NCBI GenBank assembly: GCA_965644295.1 | Contig: CBFFRP010000182.1 | Coordinates: forward strand, 271,569-335,568 | Origin: Paraphysomonas bandaiensis | Taxonomy: Eukaryota; Chrysophyceae | Length of the DNA: 64,000 nt | Direction of reading: 5' to 3' | Shown: positions 36,643 to 47,304 of the stretch, in pieces | How the letters are laid out: the number at the start of each line of letters is the position of its first letter | Position numbering within the stretch: the stretch's first letter is position 1 | The notes under the pieces: model-generated | Told to the model about the DNA's origin: nothing | Databases searched by the model: none | Seen by the model: the letters and a program-made list of their open reading frames with translations, nothing else | Made by a program: the position numbers and the translations under genes

Positions 36643-39600
36643 CTAGCAGGTATGTTGATACCTCCCCCCCATTAGTGAATCCCGCAATCTGTGGAACGTG
36701 TTTGATGTGAGGGGTTTAGTTAGAATGTCGGCCAGCATCTCGTTTGTAGGCATGTAATCAACAATAATAGAGTGCGATGCGACTTGTTCTCTTATGAAGT
36801 GATATCTGATGGCAATATGTTTTGTTCGTCGGTGGTGTACGGGGTTTAGGCATAGTTGAATTGCACCTTTGTTGTCACACCATATGGTTGTTGAGTATGG
36901 CATGTGGAAGCCCAATTCCGAGAGTAGTGACCGTAGCCAAATAGCTTCTTGACATGCTGTTGATAGTGCCATGTACTCCGCTTCTGTAGAGGATAGAGCT
37001 ACAGTGGTCTGGAGTCGTGATTGCCAGGAAATGAGACAATTTCCAATAAAGAAGCAAAACGCTGTGGTCGACCTGCGAGTTAAGTTACAGCGTGCCCAAT
37101 CACTGTCAGCGAATCCAGTTAAAGTAACAGACTTCCCGGAGTACTGTAGACCTTGATCGATAGTGCCTTTGAGGTACCTAAGTATGTTTAATGCGGCTAT
37201 GAGCTCCTTGTAAGGAAAATTTTGGACAAATTCTTGATTTTCTTGAGATAGTTGTTTCTTTTCGAGAATGTCTATATGAAAATTTGTTGTCATGGGGTGA
37301 CTACGTGGCTTGCAATCTTCCATGTTGAATCTGTGGAGTAGGTTCCGTATGTATTGAGATTGATTTAGTGTCGTAGTTCGATTCTGTATATCCTGTTTGA
37401 CGAATATGCCGAGGTAGTAATCTAGGAGGCCGAGATCATGAATGTCGAATTTTTCAGCTAACGAATTCTTGATTTGGATGATGTCAGTCCTACTTTTACC
37501 GGCGATAATGATGTCATCGACGTAAACTGCCAGAATTATGGGTCGACCATTGATTGATTTCGTGAATATGCACGGGTCGGACACTAATCTGGTAAAACCA
37601 CAGTCTAACAAATAATTAGTACAACATTTATACCAATTTAACCCGGACTGTTTGAGTCCGTATATACTCTTTAGAAGTCTGAGGACTTTACCGTTTGGAA
37701 CATTGAGACCAGCGGGTGGATACATGTAAATTTCCTCTTGGAGGTCTGCATTGATGTAAGCAGTGGAGAAATCTACCTGGTGAAGCTCCAACCCAAGTAT
37801 AGTTGCTAGTGCTATGACTGTTCTCATTGATGTGGCCTTTGCGACTGGGCTGTAGGTTTCGTTGTAGTCTTTACCCTCGACCTGGGAGAAACCTTGAGCC
37901 ACTAACCTCGCCTTGAAGGTAACCTCATCTCGCTTGACCTTTACCCTAAACACGAATTTTCCCCTTATAATGTTGGAATTTGCTGGTGGTGTCGTTATCC
38001 TCCAACAGCCTTTGCTCTCTAGAGACTTGATTTCTTTGTTGATGGCTTTCAGCCATTGTTCCTTGTACCTGCCTGATAGTGCCTCGCCAACATTGTTAGG
38101 TGTGTTAGGTACATCATTGCTACATGTGTCATTTGCATGCATAATGATGTCAACATCATTCATGTATAATGTTCTGTAACTATCATGTTTATCAGGTGTT
38201 TTGTGGTTGTACAAATATCTTTTATCAACATCACAGTGGTATATATTATCACCGAATTTGTGTACATTCATGATTACCCTTTTCCTGGTCTGCCTCTTGC
38301 TGTGGAGACTTTTCTTTACGCAACGGCTCACCTTGTGTCGGTGGGGTGTCCTTACACCCGTAATTGTGCCATCCGGGCTTTGCCGGCTCCTGTCACCCTG
38401 GGAATTCACAGTCTTGATAGCTCGTTTGACCTTACGAGCAGGGTGATCACGCTTGTTGTCACCCCGTGCCTCCTTCGGCACTGTATTCCGCTGAGCTTCT
38501 GCTGTGCGGCGAGGCCTTGCCTCCTTTTCATTTGAGTAGGGTCCTCTCAAATGGCTGTGACTCCCGCCCCGTGTGGCGTCATGACGGCTGTCGGTTGAAC
38601 TGCTCCTCCCTGGAGCTGTTCCTTCCACGGGGCATCCTGGTTCCTCTTGCGGGGGTGATACCGCGTTCTGATAACTGAAGTGCTCGGCGGTGTATCTTTC
38701 GATGTCCGCAGCGTGTATTGGGTCATTTAACTCGATGACTCGCCCTTCATTTTCTCGTGGGGCCAATCCTCTGTAAGCAGCCACGTGGCCTTTGATGACT
38801 GTGATTCTTGTCGTGATGTATTGGAGGCCATCCTGTGGATCTGTGTGGGTCATTCCAACGAGGTATTGGAAGCTCTCGGTTGTTCGATTCTCTGAATTTT
38901 CTTCTCTCAGTGATGATTCGATTTCAGCGTAGTAGTTTTCCTTGACGTCGGGGATGCACTCATTGAAAAAGACGTGACTTGAGATTACGAAGTCCTTGAG
39001 TGAAGGTACATATATGACGTACCCTGGTCCATCTTCTCGGTATCCCATGAAGTACCCAATATGGCTATGTGGAGACCAATCGTTTCTTCTCTGAGACTTG
39101 TCTATGAATGTATGGCATTTGCAGCCCCAAATCCTGGCGTAAGATAAATCGGGGGCCTCGTCGTGGATGAACTGATACGGTGATATGAATCCCTTTGCAG
39201 TGGCGCATGGCAGGCGATTTTTCATATGCGTGACGGTGGACATAGCCTGTTCCCAGAAGTTGGGTGGTAGGCCCGAGTTGCAAATGGATGCAAGCGTTCT
39301 TTCCTTGGTCGTGCGCCATGGTCGTTCTTGTATGGGGTTGTCTTCTGGCGTGTACGGAGCGTTGAAGGTCCAGGTTGATCCTAATTTTCTCAGCAAGTTC
39401 AGTACACGATGTGATACTAGCTCACGGCCACCATCAGCATGATAGTGTATTAGCCGTTTGCCTTTCGAATGCAGATAATCCACAATTTTCTGAATGCACT
39501 CAATGACAAAATCCTCGGTTCTGTGTTTTCCATAGAATGTCCAACTGTATCTTGAAGCTGCATCGGTAGCTCCAAAGACTACGGTGTTTCCTGTGACTAT

Positions 39601-41406
39601 TGCTGGAGGTGAAAATGGTCCAGTAAAATCAACTGCTATAAGTCCTCCAAGCTCCTGCGATCTTCTGGTTTTTGTCGGTATCATTTGCCTTGTCTCGCGC
39701 CTATGTTTCCTCCTGTGAGCCTTGCCTTGTGCGCAGCCATCACAAAGGCCTTCTGGTAGCTGTGGCGAGCTCAGGTCGGATTTTGAAATAGTGATTCCTT
39801 TCACAAGATTCAACTTTAGTGCTTTTTGAATTAAGCCAATGGATGCGTGGGTCAACCTTCGATGTGCCAGGGAGATCGAGGAACCGCTTGATGTAGATGC
39901 CAAGTTGCACTGGTCTTGGATGTAACCTAAATCGGATAATTTGATCTCGTATAGACCGTTTTGTTTCCTGGCTGTGGTTAGCAAAATTCCATCGTGGTAT
40001 ACGCGTGCCTCGTTTGGTCCGAATATAATATTGCAGTTGGCGTCTGTTGTCAACTGGCTGATAGAAATTAAAGTCTTTGACGCGTCTGGAACTAGCCTGC
40101 ACTTGCTAATCAGTCCAAGCTTGCCGTATCCCAATGCCTGCATTTCTGATCCTGATTTGGCGGTGTAAATTGTGGTTTGATCGTAAGTGAATTCGGAGAG
40201 TAAGCTTCGTGCTGCTGTAATTGATATTGTGCAGCCAGAGTCTAGAATGCCAAATTCCTGCTTCTCGTGTTCCGTATGTAGGACGTGGTTGTCTGTGATC
40301 ATCCCAGAGAATGCACTGTAGTCATTGTCATCGTTTGGCCCCTCATCGTCATAGTCTTCCAGTCTTAAGTTCGAATCCCGATGACTGTTTCTTGGGTATT
40401 TTGATGATGTGTTCTTGGAGTGATGCCCTTTCCCTCTTTTGTCGTCGTTTCGTTTGTTTGTGGACTTCTGCATCTGTTGTATGTGTTCCCACGAGTGCTT
40501 GCACTCTGCTGCAATGTGGTTGGATCCATTGCATCTGAAGCACTTAACTTCGCGCGAGGCTCTTGTGACTTTGCTGGGCTTGTTGAATTTCTTCTGTTTT
40601 CGCTGCCCGTTGTTGTGCTTCTGCTTCTTCGGTAGACGGGGGTTAAACGGCTGTTTGCCTGTTGAGCTGTAGTTTGCGCTGTCCCGTTTGGTTTCCGTAT
40701 TTTGTGATAGTAGGGAGCCTACAGTGGAATGCTCGAATGCTCTCAATCTTCTTATCAGCGTTTTATAATCATCAATTGGGTTCATTTGGAGGTTGATTGC
40801 CAGGTCCTTATAGGTCTGGTTCTCATTTGAGACCATCCCTTGTCGTATTCTTGAAATAAGGTCTTGTTCAGAGACTTTGTGGCCATGTGTAGCGAGCTTT
40901 AATCGCAATTTTTCGACTTCGTCCAGGAATTGATTGATTGTTTGAGCTTGCTTGATTTTGATTGATTGCAGTTGGCCAATGAGGTCGGTTATCGTATCAT
41001 TTGAGGTCTTGTCTTTGAAATGCTTTTCGATCTCTGACCATGCCCTTTTTCCATCTCCTTCAGGGACTGTTTCGATAATACCCTCTGCTTCCTCGTTTTG
41101 GCCAATCACCGCGCTGGATAGAAGTGACCATAGGTAATTGTTGCCCTCCTCGAAATACTGCATATTTTCGTCGTAGGCGTTTTTCCTGTATAGGTAGTCC
41201 TCTTCTGTTTCTTCCTCTTGACGTATAGGCTCCTCTGGCGCATCGTTTCTTAGGATGTATACTATCTTAGGCTTACGAAAGAACCAGGCTCTACTTTTCT
41301 TCTGCCATTTTGAGAAGTTCTTGGCGTCGAAGGGTGGCATGGAATCCTTCCTCTTGTCCGATGAGTCGGAGTCGGAGTTATCGTAACTGTTAGTCTTAGA
41401 ACTCAT
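36643..41406 (-). CDS. Copia Gag-Pol polyprotein (1,587 aa) lacking a block before RNase H
   Basis: One uninterrupted frame. Order, in approximate residues: gag with zinc knuckle CFRCNGSNHIAAECKH (about 285-305); retropepsin LDSGCTISITAA (about 385); integrase zinc finger HRRLTH..CDGCAQGK, catalytic core with VDFTGPF, HADGGRE and a D..E ending NPIQERPW (about 510-720); RT with FKARLVAQGFSQVEGKDYNE, VDFSTAYINADLQEEIYMYP and YVDDIIIAG (about 1090-1290); RNase H with FADSDWARCNLTRRSTTAF, LSSTEAEYMALS and ADILTKPL. Between PYKELI and ALNILRYLKGT (near 37190-37210) about 45-50 residues normally present, the TRPDI.. segment, are missing without loss of frame. The relic at 27.2-27.5 kb in this same window still has it. 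The copy may therefore be defective despite its youth. Confidence 0.95.
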   Translation of the reverse strand: MSSKTNSYDNSDSDSSDKRKDSMPPFDAKNFSKWQKKSRAWFFRKPKIVYILRNDAPEEPIRQEEETEEDYLYRKNAYDENMQYFEEGNNYLWSLLSSAVIGQNEEAEGIIETVPEGDGKRAWSEIEKHFKDKTSNDTITDLIGQLQSIKIKQAQTINQFLDEVEKLRLKLATHGHKVSEQDLISRIRQGMVSNENQTYKDLAINLQMNPIDDYKTLIRRLRAFEHSTVGSLLSQNTETKRDSANYSSTGKQPFNPRLPKKQKHNNGQRKQKKFNKPSKVTRASREVKCFRCNGSNHIAAECKHSWEHIQQMQKSTNKRNDDKRGKGHHSKNTSSKYPRNSHRDSNLRLEDYDDEGPNDDNDYSAFSGMITDNHVLHTEHEKQEFGILDSGCTISITAARSLLSEFTYDQTTIYTAKSGSEMQALGYGKLGLISKCRLVPDASKTLISISQLTTDANCNIIFGPNEARVYHDGILLTTARKQNGLYEIKLSDLGYIQDQCNLASTSSGSSISLAHRRLTHASIGLIQKALKLNLVKGITISKSDLSSPQLPEGLCDGCAQGKAHRRKHRRETRQMIPTKTRRSQELGGLIAVDFTGPFSPPAIVTGNTVVFGATDAASRYSWTFYGKHRTEDFVIECIQKIVDYLHSKGKRLIHYHADGGRELVSHRVLNLLRKLGSTWTFNAPYTPEDNPIQERPWRTTKERTLASICNSGLPPNFWEQAMSTVTHMKNRLPCATAKGFISPYQFIHDEAPDLSYARIWGCKCHTFIDKSQRRNDWSPHSHIGYFMGYREDGPGYVIYVPSLKDFVISSHVFFNECIPDVKENYYAEIESSLREENSENRTTESFQYLVGMTHTDPQDGLQYITTRITVIKGHVAAYRGLAPRENEGRVIELNDPIHAADIERYTAEHFSYQNAVSPPQEEPGCPVEGTAPGRSSSTDSRHDATRGGSHSHLRGPYSNEKEARPRRTAEAQRNTVPKEARGDNKRDHPARKVKRAIKTVNSQGDRSRQSPDGTITGVRTPHRHKVSRCVKKSLHSKRQTRKRVIMNVHKFGDNIYHCDVDKRYLYNHKTPDKHDSYRTLYMNDVDIIMHANDTCSNDVPNTPNNVGEALSGRYKEQWLKAINKEIKSLESKGCWRITTPPANSNIIRGKFVFRVKVKRDEVTFKARLVAQGFSQVEGKDYNETYSPVAKATSMRTVIALATILGLELHQVDFSTAYINADLQEEIYMYPPAGLNVPNGKVLRLLKSIYGLKQSGLNWYKCCTNYLLDCGFTRLVSDPCIFTKSINGRPIILAVYVDDIIIAGKSRTDIIQIKNSLAEKFDIHDLGLLDYYLGIFVKQDIQNRTTTLNQSQYIRNLLHRFNMEDCKPRSHPMTTNFHIDILEKKQLSQENQEFVQNFPYKELIAALNILRYLKGTIDQGLQYSGKSVTLTGFADSDWARCNLTRRSTTAFCFFIGNCLISWQSRLQTTVALSSTEAEYMALSTACQEAIWLRSLLSELGFHMPYSTTIWCDNKGAIQLCLNPVHHRRTKHIAIRYHFIREQVASHSIIVDYMPTNEMLADILTKPLTSNTFHRLRDSLMGGRYQHTC

Positions 41407-41415
41407 CCGCTGCCA
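41402..41415 (-). other. Primer binding site overlapping the polyprotein start
   Basis: Directly after the 5' LTR the minus strand reads TGGCAGCGGATGAG. TGG is the expected complement of a tRNA CCA end. The polyprotein ATG (41406-41404) lies inside this stretch, leaving no usual leader. The primer tRNA is not identified. Confidence 0.6.
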
Positions 41416-41673
41416 AAATAAGATTTAAGGTTAGTCTTAATATTTAGTAAGAATATACTTGATATTATTAGAGATAAAGATTGAACGATAAGGCCTAATA
41501 GTATAATAGCAAGACACGTTTGAGCAGAGCGTTAGCACCACACACATGTACGTATCTTGTACAGTCGCGTATCATGTATAGTTTGGTAATTATTCAGTCT
41601 ATTTGGTATTTCATTGTATATGTGTGTTGTATTCACGCGTTAAGAGATATATGTGAATCAATGACTCCTAATA
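41416..41673 (-). repeat. 5' LTR of the Copia element
   Basis: 258-bp LTR matching 36150-36407, followed on its outer side by target duplication CCAAG. Confidence 0.95.
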
Positions 41674-42008
41674 CCAAGCCCACCAGTTATTTGATACAAA
41701 GCAACAAGAATTTCCAGAGCTGCATCCATACTTTTCCTGAATGCAAACATTGTTGCCAGTGCAAATTTTGAGAAGGCAGTGGCTAAAATTCAAGGGAACG
41801 ATGAAAGAGAGTTGACAGGCAATGAGAGAAGAGCAGTTAGACATCTGCACCCATTGATGTTGGTGCACCCGACAGACGACAGATCCTGATGTGCCAGTGG
41901 AGATCCTGATGTTACAATTCGTAGTCTGCTATTTAATTAAAAATTAGTAATTAAGGGAGCACCACACTATCTATTATGAGCAGTATTATCTACTTTAAGT
42001 TAGTAGGT

Positions 42009-42113
42009 ATTAATGGCCATATTAATTGCCGGGACATTTTTCATTAATGCCATCATAATTGCCGGGAACTGGGCTACCATTAATGGGCCATTAATGCATG
42101 GTTACCAGGCCCT
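42009..42113 (-). mobile_element. MITE fragment with one hAT-like end
   Basis: Ends GGTTACCAGGCCCT, the complement of the CAGGGCCTGGTAACC terminus, and contains ATTGCCGGGAACTG as in the copy at 35118. The other terminus is missing. The surrounding spacer 41679-42246 holds no gene. Confidence 0.6.
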
Positions 42114-42246
42114 AGAGTGTATACCAGTCACCCCAAGTACATACAAGCAAGAGACAACCAAAAGAAAGGACTATATTACAATGATTTACACGCTTTCAGA
42201 AATTTAGTTTCTATTGCTAACATAACTCCATGATGGGACAGTTTAG

Positions 42247-43635
42247 CTATATACTATTACTGTTCACACTGTGGTTGCCGAACTCTATCATGTGACTGCT
42301 TGTACGCATCCTTTCTGAACTGTCATCGCGATTGTCAGCTGACTTCGTTGCAAGTACAATTCTGAACGCAGAACACACTTCACATCTAACCCACATAGCC
42401 AGAACAACTAGTACAAGCATTGTATAGATGCCAGGCAGAAGGTGGGCCTTAATATGAATGTAATCATCAATGCCAGAGTTGGTAAGCATGGGCTCAAGTT
42501 CGTGTATAACCACAACAGCTGACACCAGGAAGACATCCAAACACGAAAAATGAGATATGAAGTCAAAGAGAACGTCTAAATGCATCATATTACGCGTGCT
42601 CATTGGTACAAACCACATGACTGCTAGCAGCACTTGCTGTGCCACTGGACACATAGTGACGAAGAATGCAGCTGCCCTACAGAGAGCTCGGTTCAATGCT
42701 GCGTGTCGTTGTGTCTGCCACATGTATTGAATCGCCTCGAATACAGTATATTTAGCCCCACCTAATGATACCCCACGAGCAGTATAGTGAGCCTCGAAGA
42801 CAGGCACCGTAAACATAGAGCCGATGTAGAACACCCAGATAAAAAGCAGTATGCAACTCAACACACAGCGATAGAGTGACTGATAAGTGCACCTCAAAGT
42901 TGGAAAGTAAAGGAAGGCGACATTCTGTACCTCCTCAGCACCACACCATATGTGGTTTGTTGATATGCATCCTTCTGAGGATTCTCTATCAGAAAGATCT
43001 ATCCCAGGTACAGAAGCATACGCGCGATTCAGGTTCAATGGGAGTTCAAGCGAGGGCTTGATTGTGGCTTTTACCCAATGCACCGCTGCGGTACTGGTGA
43101 GTTGTGAACATATAAGACCTGCCATGAAAGTGACCAGTCCCTCTAACACCTCAGTGTGAAGGTCGGATCGCACATGAAATCTCAAAATTTTTAATTCTGC
43201 TTGACGATGTACAATTACACACATCATGGCCACCATCCACACATCCACAAACGACCACTTTCCAAGACGACTCAACCATCGCACACAGCTGAGCCGCCAA
43301 TGAGCAGTGGTAGAGTGGTCTATGGTATGGAGCAAAAGAATTCCACATAGTAGAGCTAGTTTCACATATGGCCACACTCCAGACCAGAAGAGAAGAACAG
43401 TGAACAGAACATACATTTTATCCTCCCACAATTGATGTACCCCGCCCCATAAGCTGTACTGGAAAGCCTCACCCGATATCCTCAGTCGCTTTATAGAATA
43501 CTTAATAACAAAAGAGTCTTGAAACTGCCCTCTGACGAGTAAGAAGACCGACACAGCAACAGCCATACAAAATAGCACACATATACCCCTATGAGTCATG
43601 CTCGTCCTGTTCATATGACTACCTTGATTGATCAT
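42247..43635 (-). CDS. PqiA-like multi-pass membrane protein
   Basis: A single exon of 462 residues from the ATG at 43635. At least seven hydrophobic segments are visible, for example CVLFCMAVAVSVFLLV (about 20-36), MYVLFTVLLFWSGVWPYVKL (about 75-94), SCILLFIWVFYIGSMF (about 265) and GIYTMLVLVVLAMW (about 408). Two stretches match the paraquat-inducible protein A pattern: LSRLGKWSFVDVWMVAMMCV (about 130-150), and the related LDVLFDFISHFSCLDVFLVS (about 357). Bacterial PqiA works with MCE-type lipid transport across the envelope; eukaryotic relatives are uncharacterised, and its membrane here is unknown. The C-terminus is hydrophilic and Ser-rich. Alternative: an unrelated polytopic protein sharing the GKWS motif. 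Confidence 0.6.
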   Translation of the reverse strand: MINQGSHMNRTSMTHRGICVLFCMAVAVSVFLLVRGQFQDSFVIKYSIKRLRISGEAFQYSLWGGVHQLWEDKMYVLFTVLLFWSGVWPYVKLALLCGILLLHTIDHSTTAHWRLSCVRWLSRLGKWSFVDVWMVAMMCVIVHRQAELKILRFHVRSDLHTEVLEGLVTFMAGLICSQLTSTAAVHWVKATIKPSLELPLNLNRAYASVPGIDLSDRESSEGCISTNHIWCGAEEVQNVAFLYFPTLRCTYQSLYRCVLSCILLFIWVFYIGSMFTVPVFEAHYTARGVSLGGAKYTVFEAIQYMWQTQRHAALNRALCRAAAFFVTMCPVAQQVLLAVMWFVPMSTRNMMHLDVLFDFISHFSCLDVFLVSAVVVIHELEPMLTNSGIDDYIHIKAHLLPGIYTMLVLVVLAMWVRCEVCSAFRIVLATKSADNRDDSSERMRTSSHMIEFGNHSVNSNSI

Positions 43636-44151
43636 TCTACTCGACTATCCTCTAGAACAGTGTTTGAATATAGTTAAGTTTTATATACCTATAGCTGATA
43701 GAAATGCAATGGTTTTTATCTACATCACTGTGTCATGCAATGCACTCCCACATAGGAATGATAATCTTTTCATAGGAGGCATGTATGATCAGTGGGACAT
43801 GATGCAGTGTGCAATACCAAGATGCTTATGACGTATATGCCTACTATATATACACTACTCAACGACTACGAACTATACCATATGGTGTATACGTAGAGTG
43901 TATACGTCAACTGTGTATATAGCTGCATACGTAGTTGATGTTCTATATTCCATATACATATATGTATATATGTACTGCTGTACATCCACTATCCGCAGTA
44001 TATACGGTATATGGTATACACTGTAGGAAGTGTTGTATGTATGTAGCAACCTGACTGGAAAATCCATACACAAACTCCCTATAGAGAATAGTGTATACTG
44101 TACACCTCCATTAAATGGTCGGTTAAATAGCCCCATTTATCCAATCACTCA
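43636..44151. other. Divergent intergenic region, TATA/GTATAC-rich
   Basis: Between the PqiA-like gene (-) and the hexosaminidase (+). It contains clustered GTATAC/ATATAC tracts (43850-44010) capable of forming small hairpins. No frame supported. Confidence 0.45.
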
Positions 44152-46258
44152 ATGTATTCACCCCTCTTTATTTTTACTGCCCTTTTCGGGCTTACCGCGT
44201 CCATGGACGCCGATCCCCCTCAACTGGATGTGGTTCCTTATCCCCAAGAGGTTAAGTTGGGATCAGGATATCTGCAGCTAGATGATCACTTCCTTATGGA
44301 TATTAACAAATGTTCAGCTGACTGTGATGTTCTTCAAAGAGCTATGGAGCGGTATATGAAGATTATCACACAGCCACCGGGATCAACCGGGACCACTTTC
44401 AGACTATCAATATTTGAGAATCGCATTAATACCACTGAACCAAACGGTCCACCTGGAAAACTTATGAGATTGAACATCATTACTACCGCACAAGTACGGG
44501 GTATTCGAGTCATTGTGTATGTATTTAATATTTGCTGGTTGTGTTGATAGGACTCCGTGGAACTGCAACTCGGGGTGGATGAGAGCTATGAAATAGACAT
44601 TCCGTCTGGCCTGAATGCTGACGCGCAAGAAGCTACACTCACCGCGTCCACCACTTGGGGTGCATTGCGAGGATTGGAAACTTTTGCACAGCTTGTTCAG
44701 TACCAGTCAACTGTCGATGGACTGTCCGGGTATGATATGCAACCACATGACCCGTTTTTGTTAACCCGCTGCACAGATATGTCATCAAGTGGTCACCAAT
44801 GAACATAGTTGACGCTCCTAGGTATCCATGGCGCGGTGTATTAGTTGATACCGCCAGGCACTATTTGTCTGTTCCACTGTTGCAGCGCACAGTGGACACC
44901 ATGGCGGCCATGAAGCTCAACGTTCTTCACTGGCATATTGTGGACGCAGAATCTTTCCCATATGTATCAGAGAAATACCCAGGTATGTTGCACTCTAATC
45001 CTCCACGTGTTATCGATTTAACAGTCAGTTTAGAATTGCAGTCGAAGGCCACTTACCACCCTTCTGCCTCCTACTCCAAGGACACTATCAAGGATCTCAT
45101 CGCTTATGCCAGGGACCGTGGAGTACGCATCATGCCCGAGTTTGACACACCTGGACATACGGCTGCCATTGGACAAGCGTATCCCGACCTCATAGCTGAT
45201 TGCTATGACTGGATGGTAGAGTATTATGGCACGAATTTGAGATGGTCTCTCTTCGACAACGTTGCTCTTGACGTAACGAAAGATGCTACAAAAAAATTCG
45301 CAGCGGACATTATATCCGAGATGGCCGAATTATTCCCAGACGACTACTTTCATGTAAGCTTCTGTGCATGTTAGTTCATTTGAATGTATAGCTTGTGCAG
45401 CCTTTAGTGGCCATAGAGTGTGTAATTTAGTGTATAACAGATTGGTGGTGATGAGGTCAACCAAGGATGCTGGGGTGCCGTGCCCTCCATCAACTCTTGG
45501 ATGCAAGAGAATGGGTTTGCCGAATACAATACTAGTACACAGAGTTGGGAATACGATTACACTGCCCTACAAGGGTAAGTATGCTTCTTGTTTTTAGATG
45601 CGTATATTCTCTAACGCTTTCTTGTCACGGTTAGAGCTTGGACAGAGTTTGTGCAGGTGATATGTTTTTTTCTGTGTTTGCAAGTCTCATTTCGTCATAG
45701 GGTGTAACAGCGTCTCATAAAAAACACGCTATGGTTTGGGAAGAGTCCTTTTCTCTTGGATTTAATCTAGCCAAAGACACTGTTGTACATGTATGGCTTC
45801 CGGATGATGGTAGTGACATTCTCCAACGAGTGCTGGAAGCACAGCACCGAGTCGTGCTATCCAACGGCTGGTATTTGGACCGCCAGGCCCCTACCTGTGT
45901 GGATGACAGCGTCTGTGAGGTGAACTGGATGTGGATTTGGTCTGGGCGGGACATGTATGAAGTTGAGCCCCTTGCTCCCTCACTTTCCGGATGGACGCCT
46001 AGTGAGGAGCAGGAAAAGCTCATCCTGGGTGGAGAAGCTGCATCCTGGGGTGAGTCTACCGACGATAAGAACTTCGACGCACGGGTATGGTCGAGAACCC
46101 CTGGTATTGCAGAGCGCCTGTGGTCACCGCGATCGTACAACGACCCATGGAACCTGCAACCTAGAATATCTGCTTTAGCATGCAATCTCGCCCGAAGAGG
46201 AGTGGCTATTGCTGACTCGCAGCCTGCCTTTTGTGATTACTATAATGGAAATCTCTAA
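44152..46258 (+). CDS. Beta-N-acetylhexosaminidase (GH20), secreted or lysosomal
   Basis: Hydrolyses terminal beta-linked GlcNAc/GalNAc from glycans or chitin oligomers. The ATG at 44152 opens a signal peptide (MYSPLFIFTALFGLTASMDA), followed by the GH20 N-domain (LDVVPYPQEVKLG). Introns of about 40-95 nt join in phase: a 5' splice near 44502, one near 44731, and one at about 44982 joining YP to VSLELQ. Catalytic-barrel motifs: NIVDAPRYPWRGVLVDTARH, NVLHWHIVDAESFP, RIMPEFDTPGHT, and IGGDEVNQGCW with the catalytic Asp-Glu pair, assembled across the intron at about 45355-45440. Also GGEAASWGES and RIWSxxPxIAERLWS-like VWSRTPGIAERLWSPRSY. It ends at 46258 with paired cysteines typical of the family. 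About 560 residues, the normal length for eukaryotic HEX. No damage seen. Confidence 0.95.
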
Positions 46259-47304
46259 CAGGTTTCAATGTTATCACTGTGACTAGAAGTATACCAGTTG
46301 TCATGTTCTGTTAATGTTACGACTACAATACAAGGGTTGATTGAGGGCAGGGAGTTTGTGCGATTTAGTATTACTTGTAACTAAGTACACTCGAATTATT
46401 GGTGGAATCTAGATCCCTTGACAAGCGCGACAGTATTGACGATAATTATAACTCTTATAACTCATAAGCCTAATACTTTTATAATATTTAGCTTGACTGC
46501 ATTATTAGTTGAACATGTAATTATTGAAGGAAAGCTTAATTTTCCGCTACGTATACCATATACACATATACTACATCCTACATCGATCACTCCTATTTCA
46601 TCCACAGCACTGAGCCTAAACTTTTATTCCTGCAAATACAACTAAGGATTGGCACTATGATCATGAGAAGGCCTTATCTAGGAATGGCACTATATGCACT
46701 GATCTATATACCAATCTTTCAATGACCATGTTGTGTCCACAGGTCTAACATAACACTGCAGAGGAATGTACACGTCCAGACATCACATCCATCATCTACA
46801 CGCAAGATCATAACATAAACAAAAAACTGAAATATATTCGACCATTCAAGATATTCCAGTTGTAGATTGCACAAGACCGTTAAAAAAAACATTGCAAAAA
46901 AAACTGTCAACTTAATTTTAAACGACTATTTTACCTAACTGAAAAAAAAATGAAGTTAACATGAAATTATATATATAAAAATCTGTATATAGAATGTATT
47001 GTATGTATGTATGAACACACTTCGACTTCTTTTTTCTATATACAGTGAATCTCAGTATAGAGATAGAGAAAAGTTGTAGTAGCAAATCTTTCATTTGGTC
47101 GTTAATAATCGTGTATGCATACATATACATACATACATATATAGAGAGAGAGTATTATCTTATATATATATAATCAGACTGTATCACAAGTGTGAAGGGG
47201 TATATTAATCATTTCCCATTCACTTATTCACGTATTATATCTGATCATTTAACTCATACGTCTGTTACTTGATTGTTTTATTGAGTTTTGTAGTAAATAT
47301 ACAG
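46259..47304. other. AT-rich spacer
   Basis: Poly-A/T tracts and ATATAT runs near 46870-47180; no gene or repeat family recognised. Confidence 0.5.

Larger units (their letters stand above)
36145..41678 (-). mobile_element. Ty1/Copia LTR retrotransposon, near-complete and young
   Basis: The element is bounded by a 5-bp target duplication CCAAG (36145-36149 and 41674-41678). Two 258-bp LTRs (36150-36407, 41416-41673) appear identical by eye. On the minus strand the order is 5' LTR, primer binding site, one polyprotein (gag-pro-int-RT-RNase H), polypurine tract at 36408-36420 and 3' LTR. Identical LTRs imply a recent insertion. LTR ends are not canonical TG..CA (minus-strand start TATTAGG, end CTTATTT). 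Confidence 0.95.
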
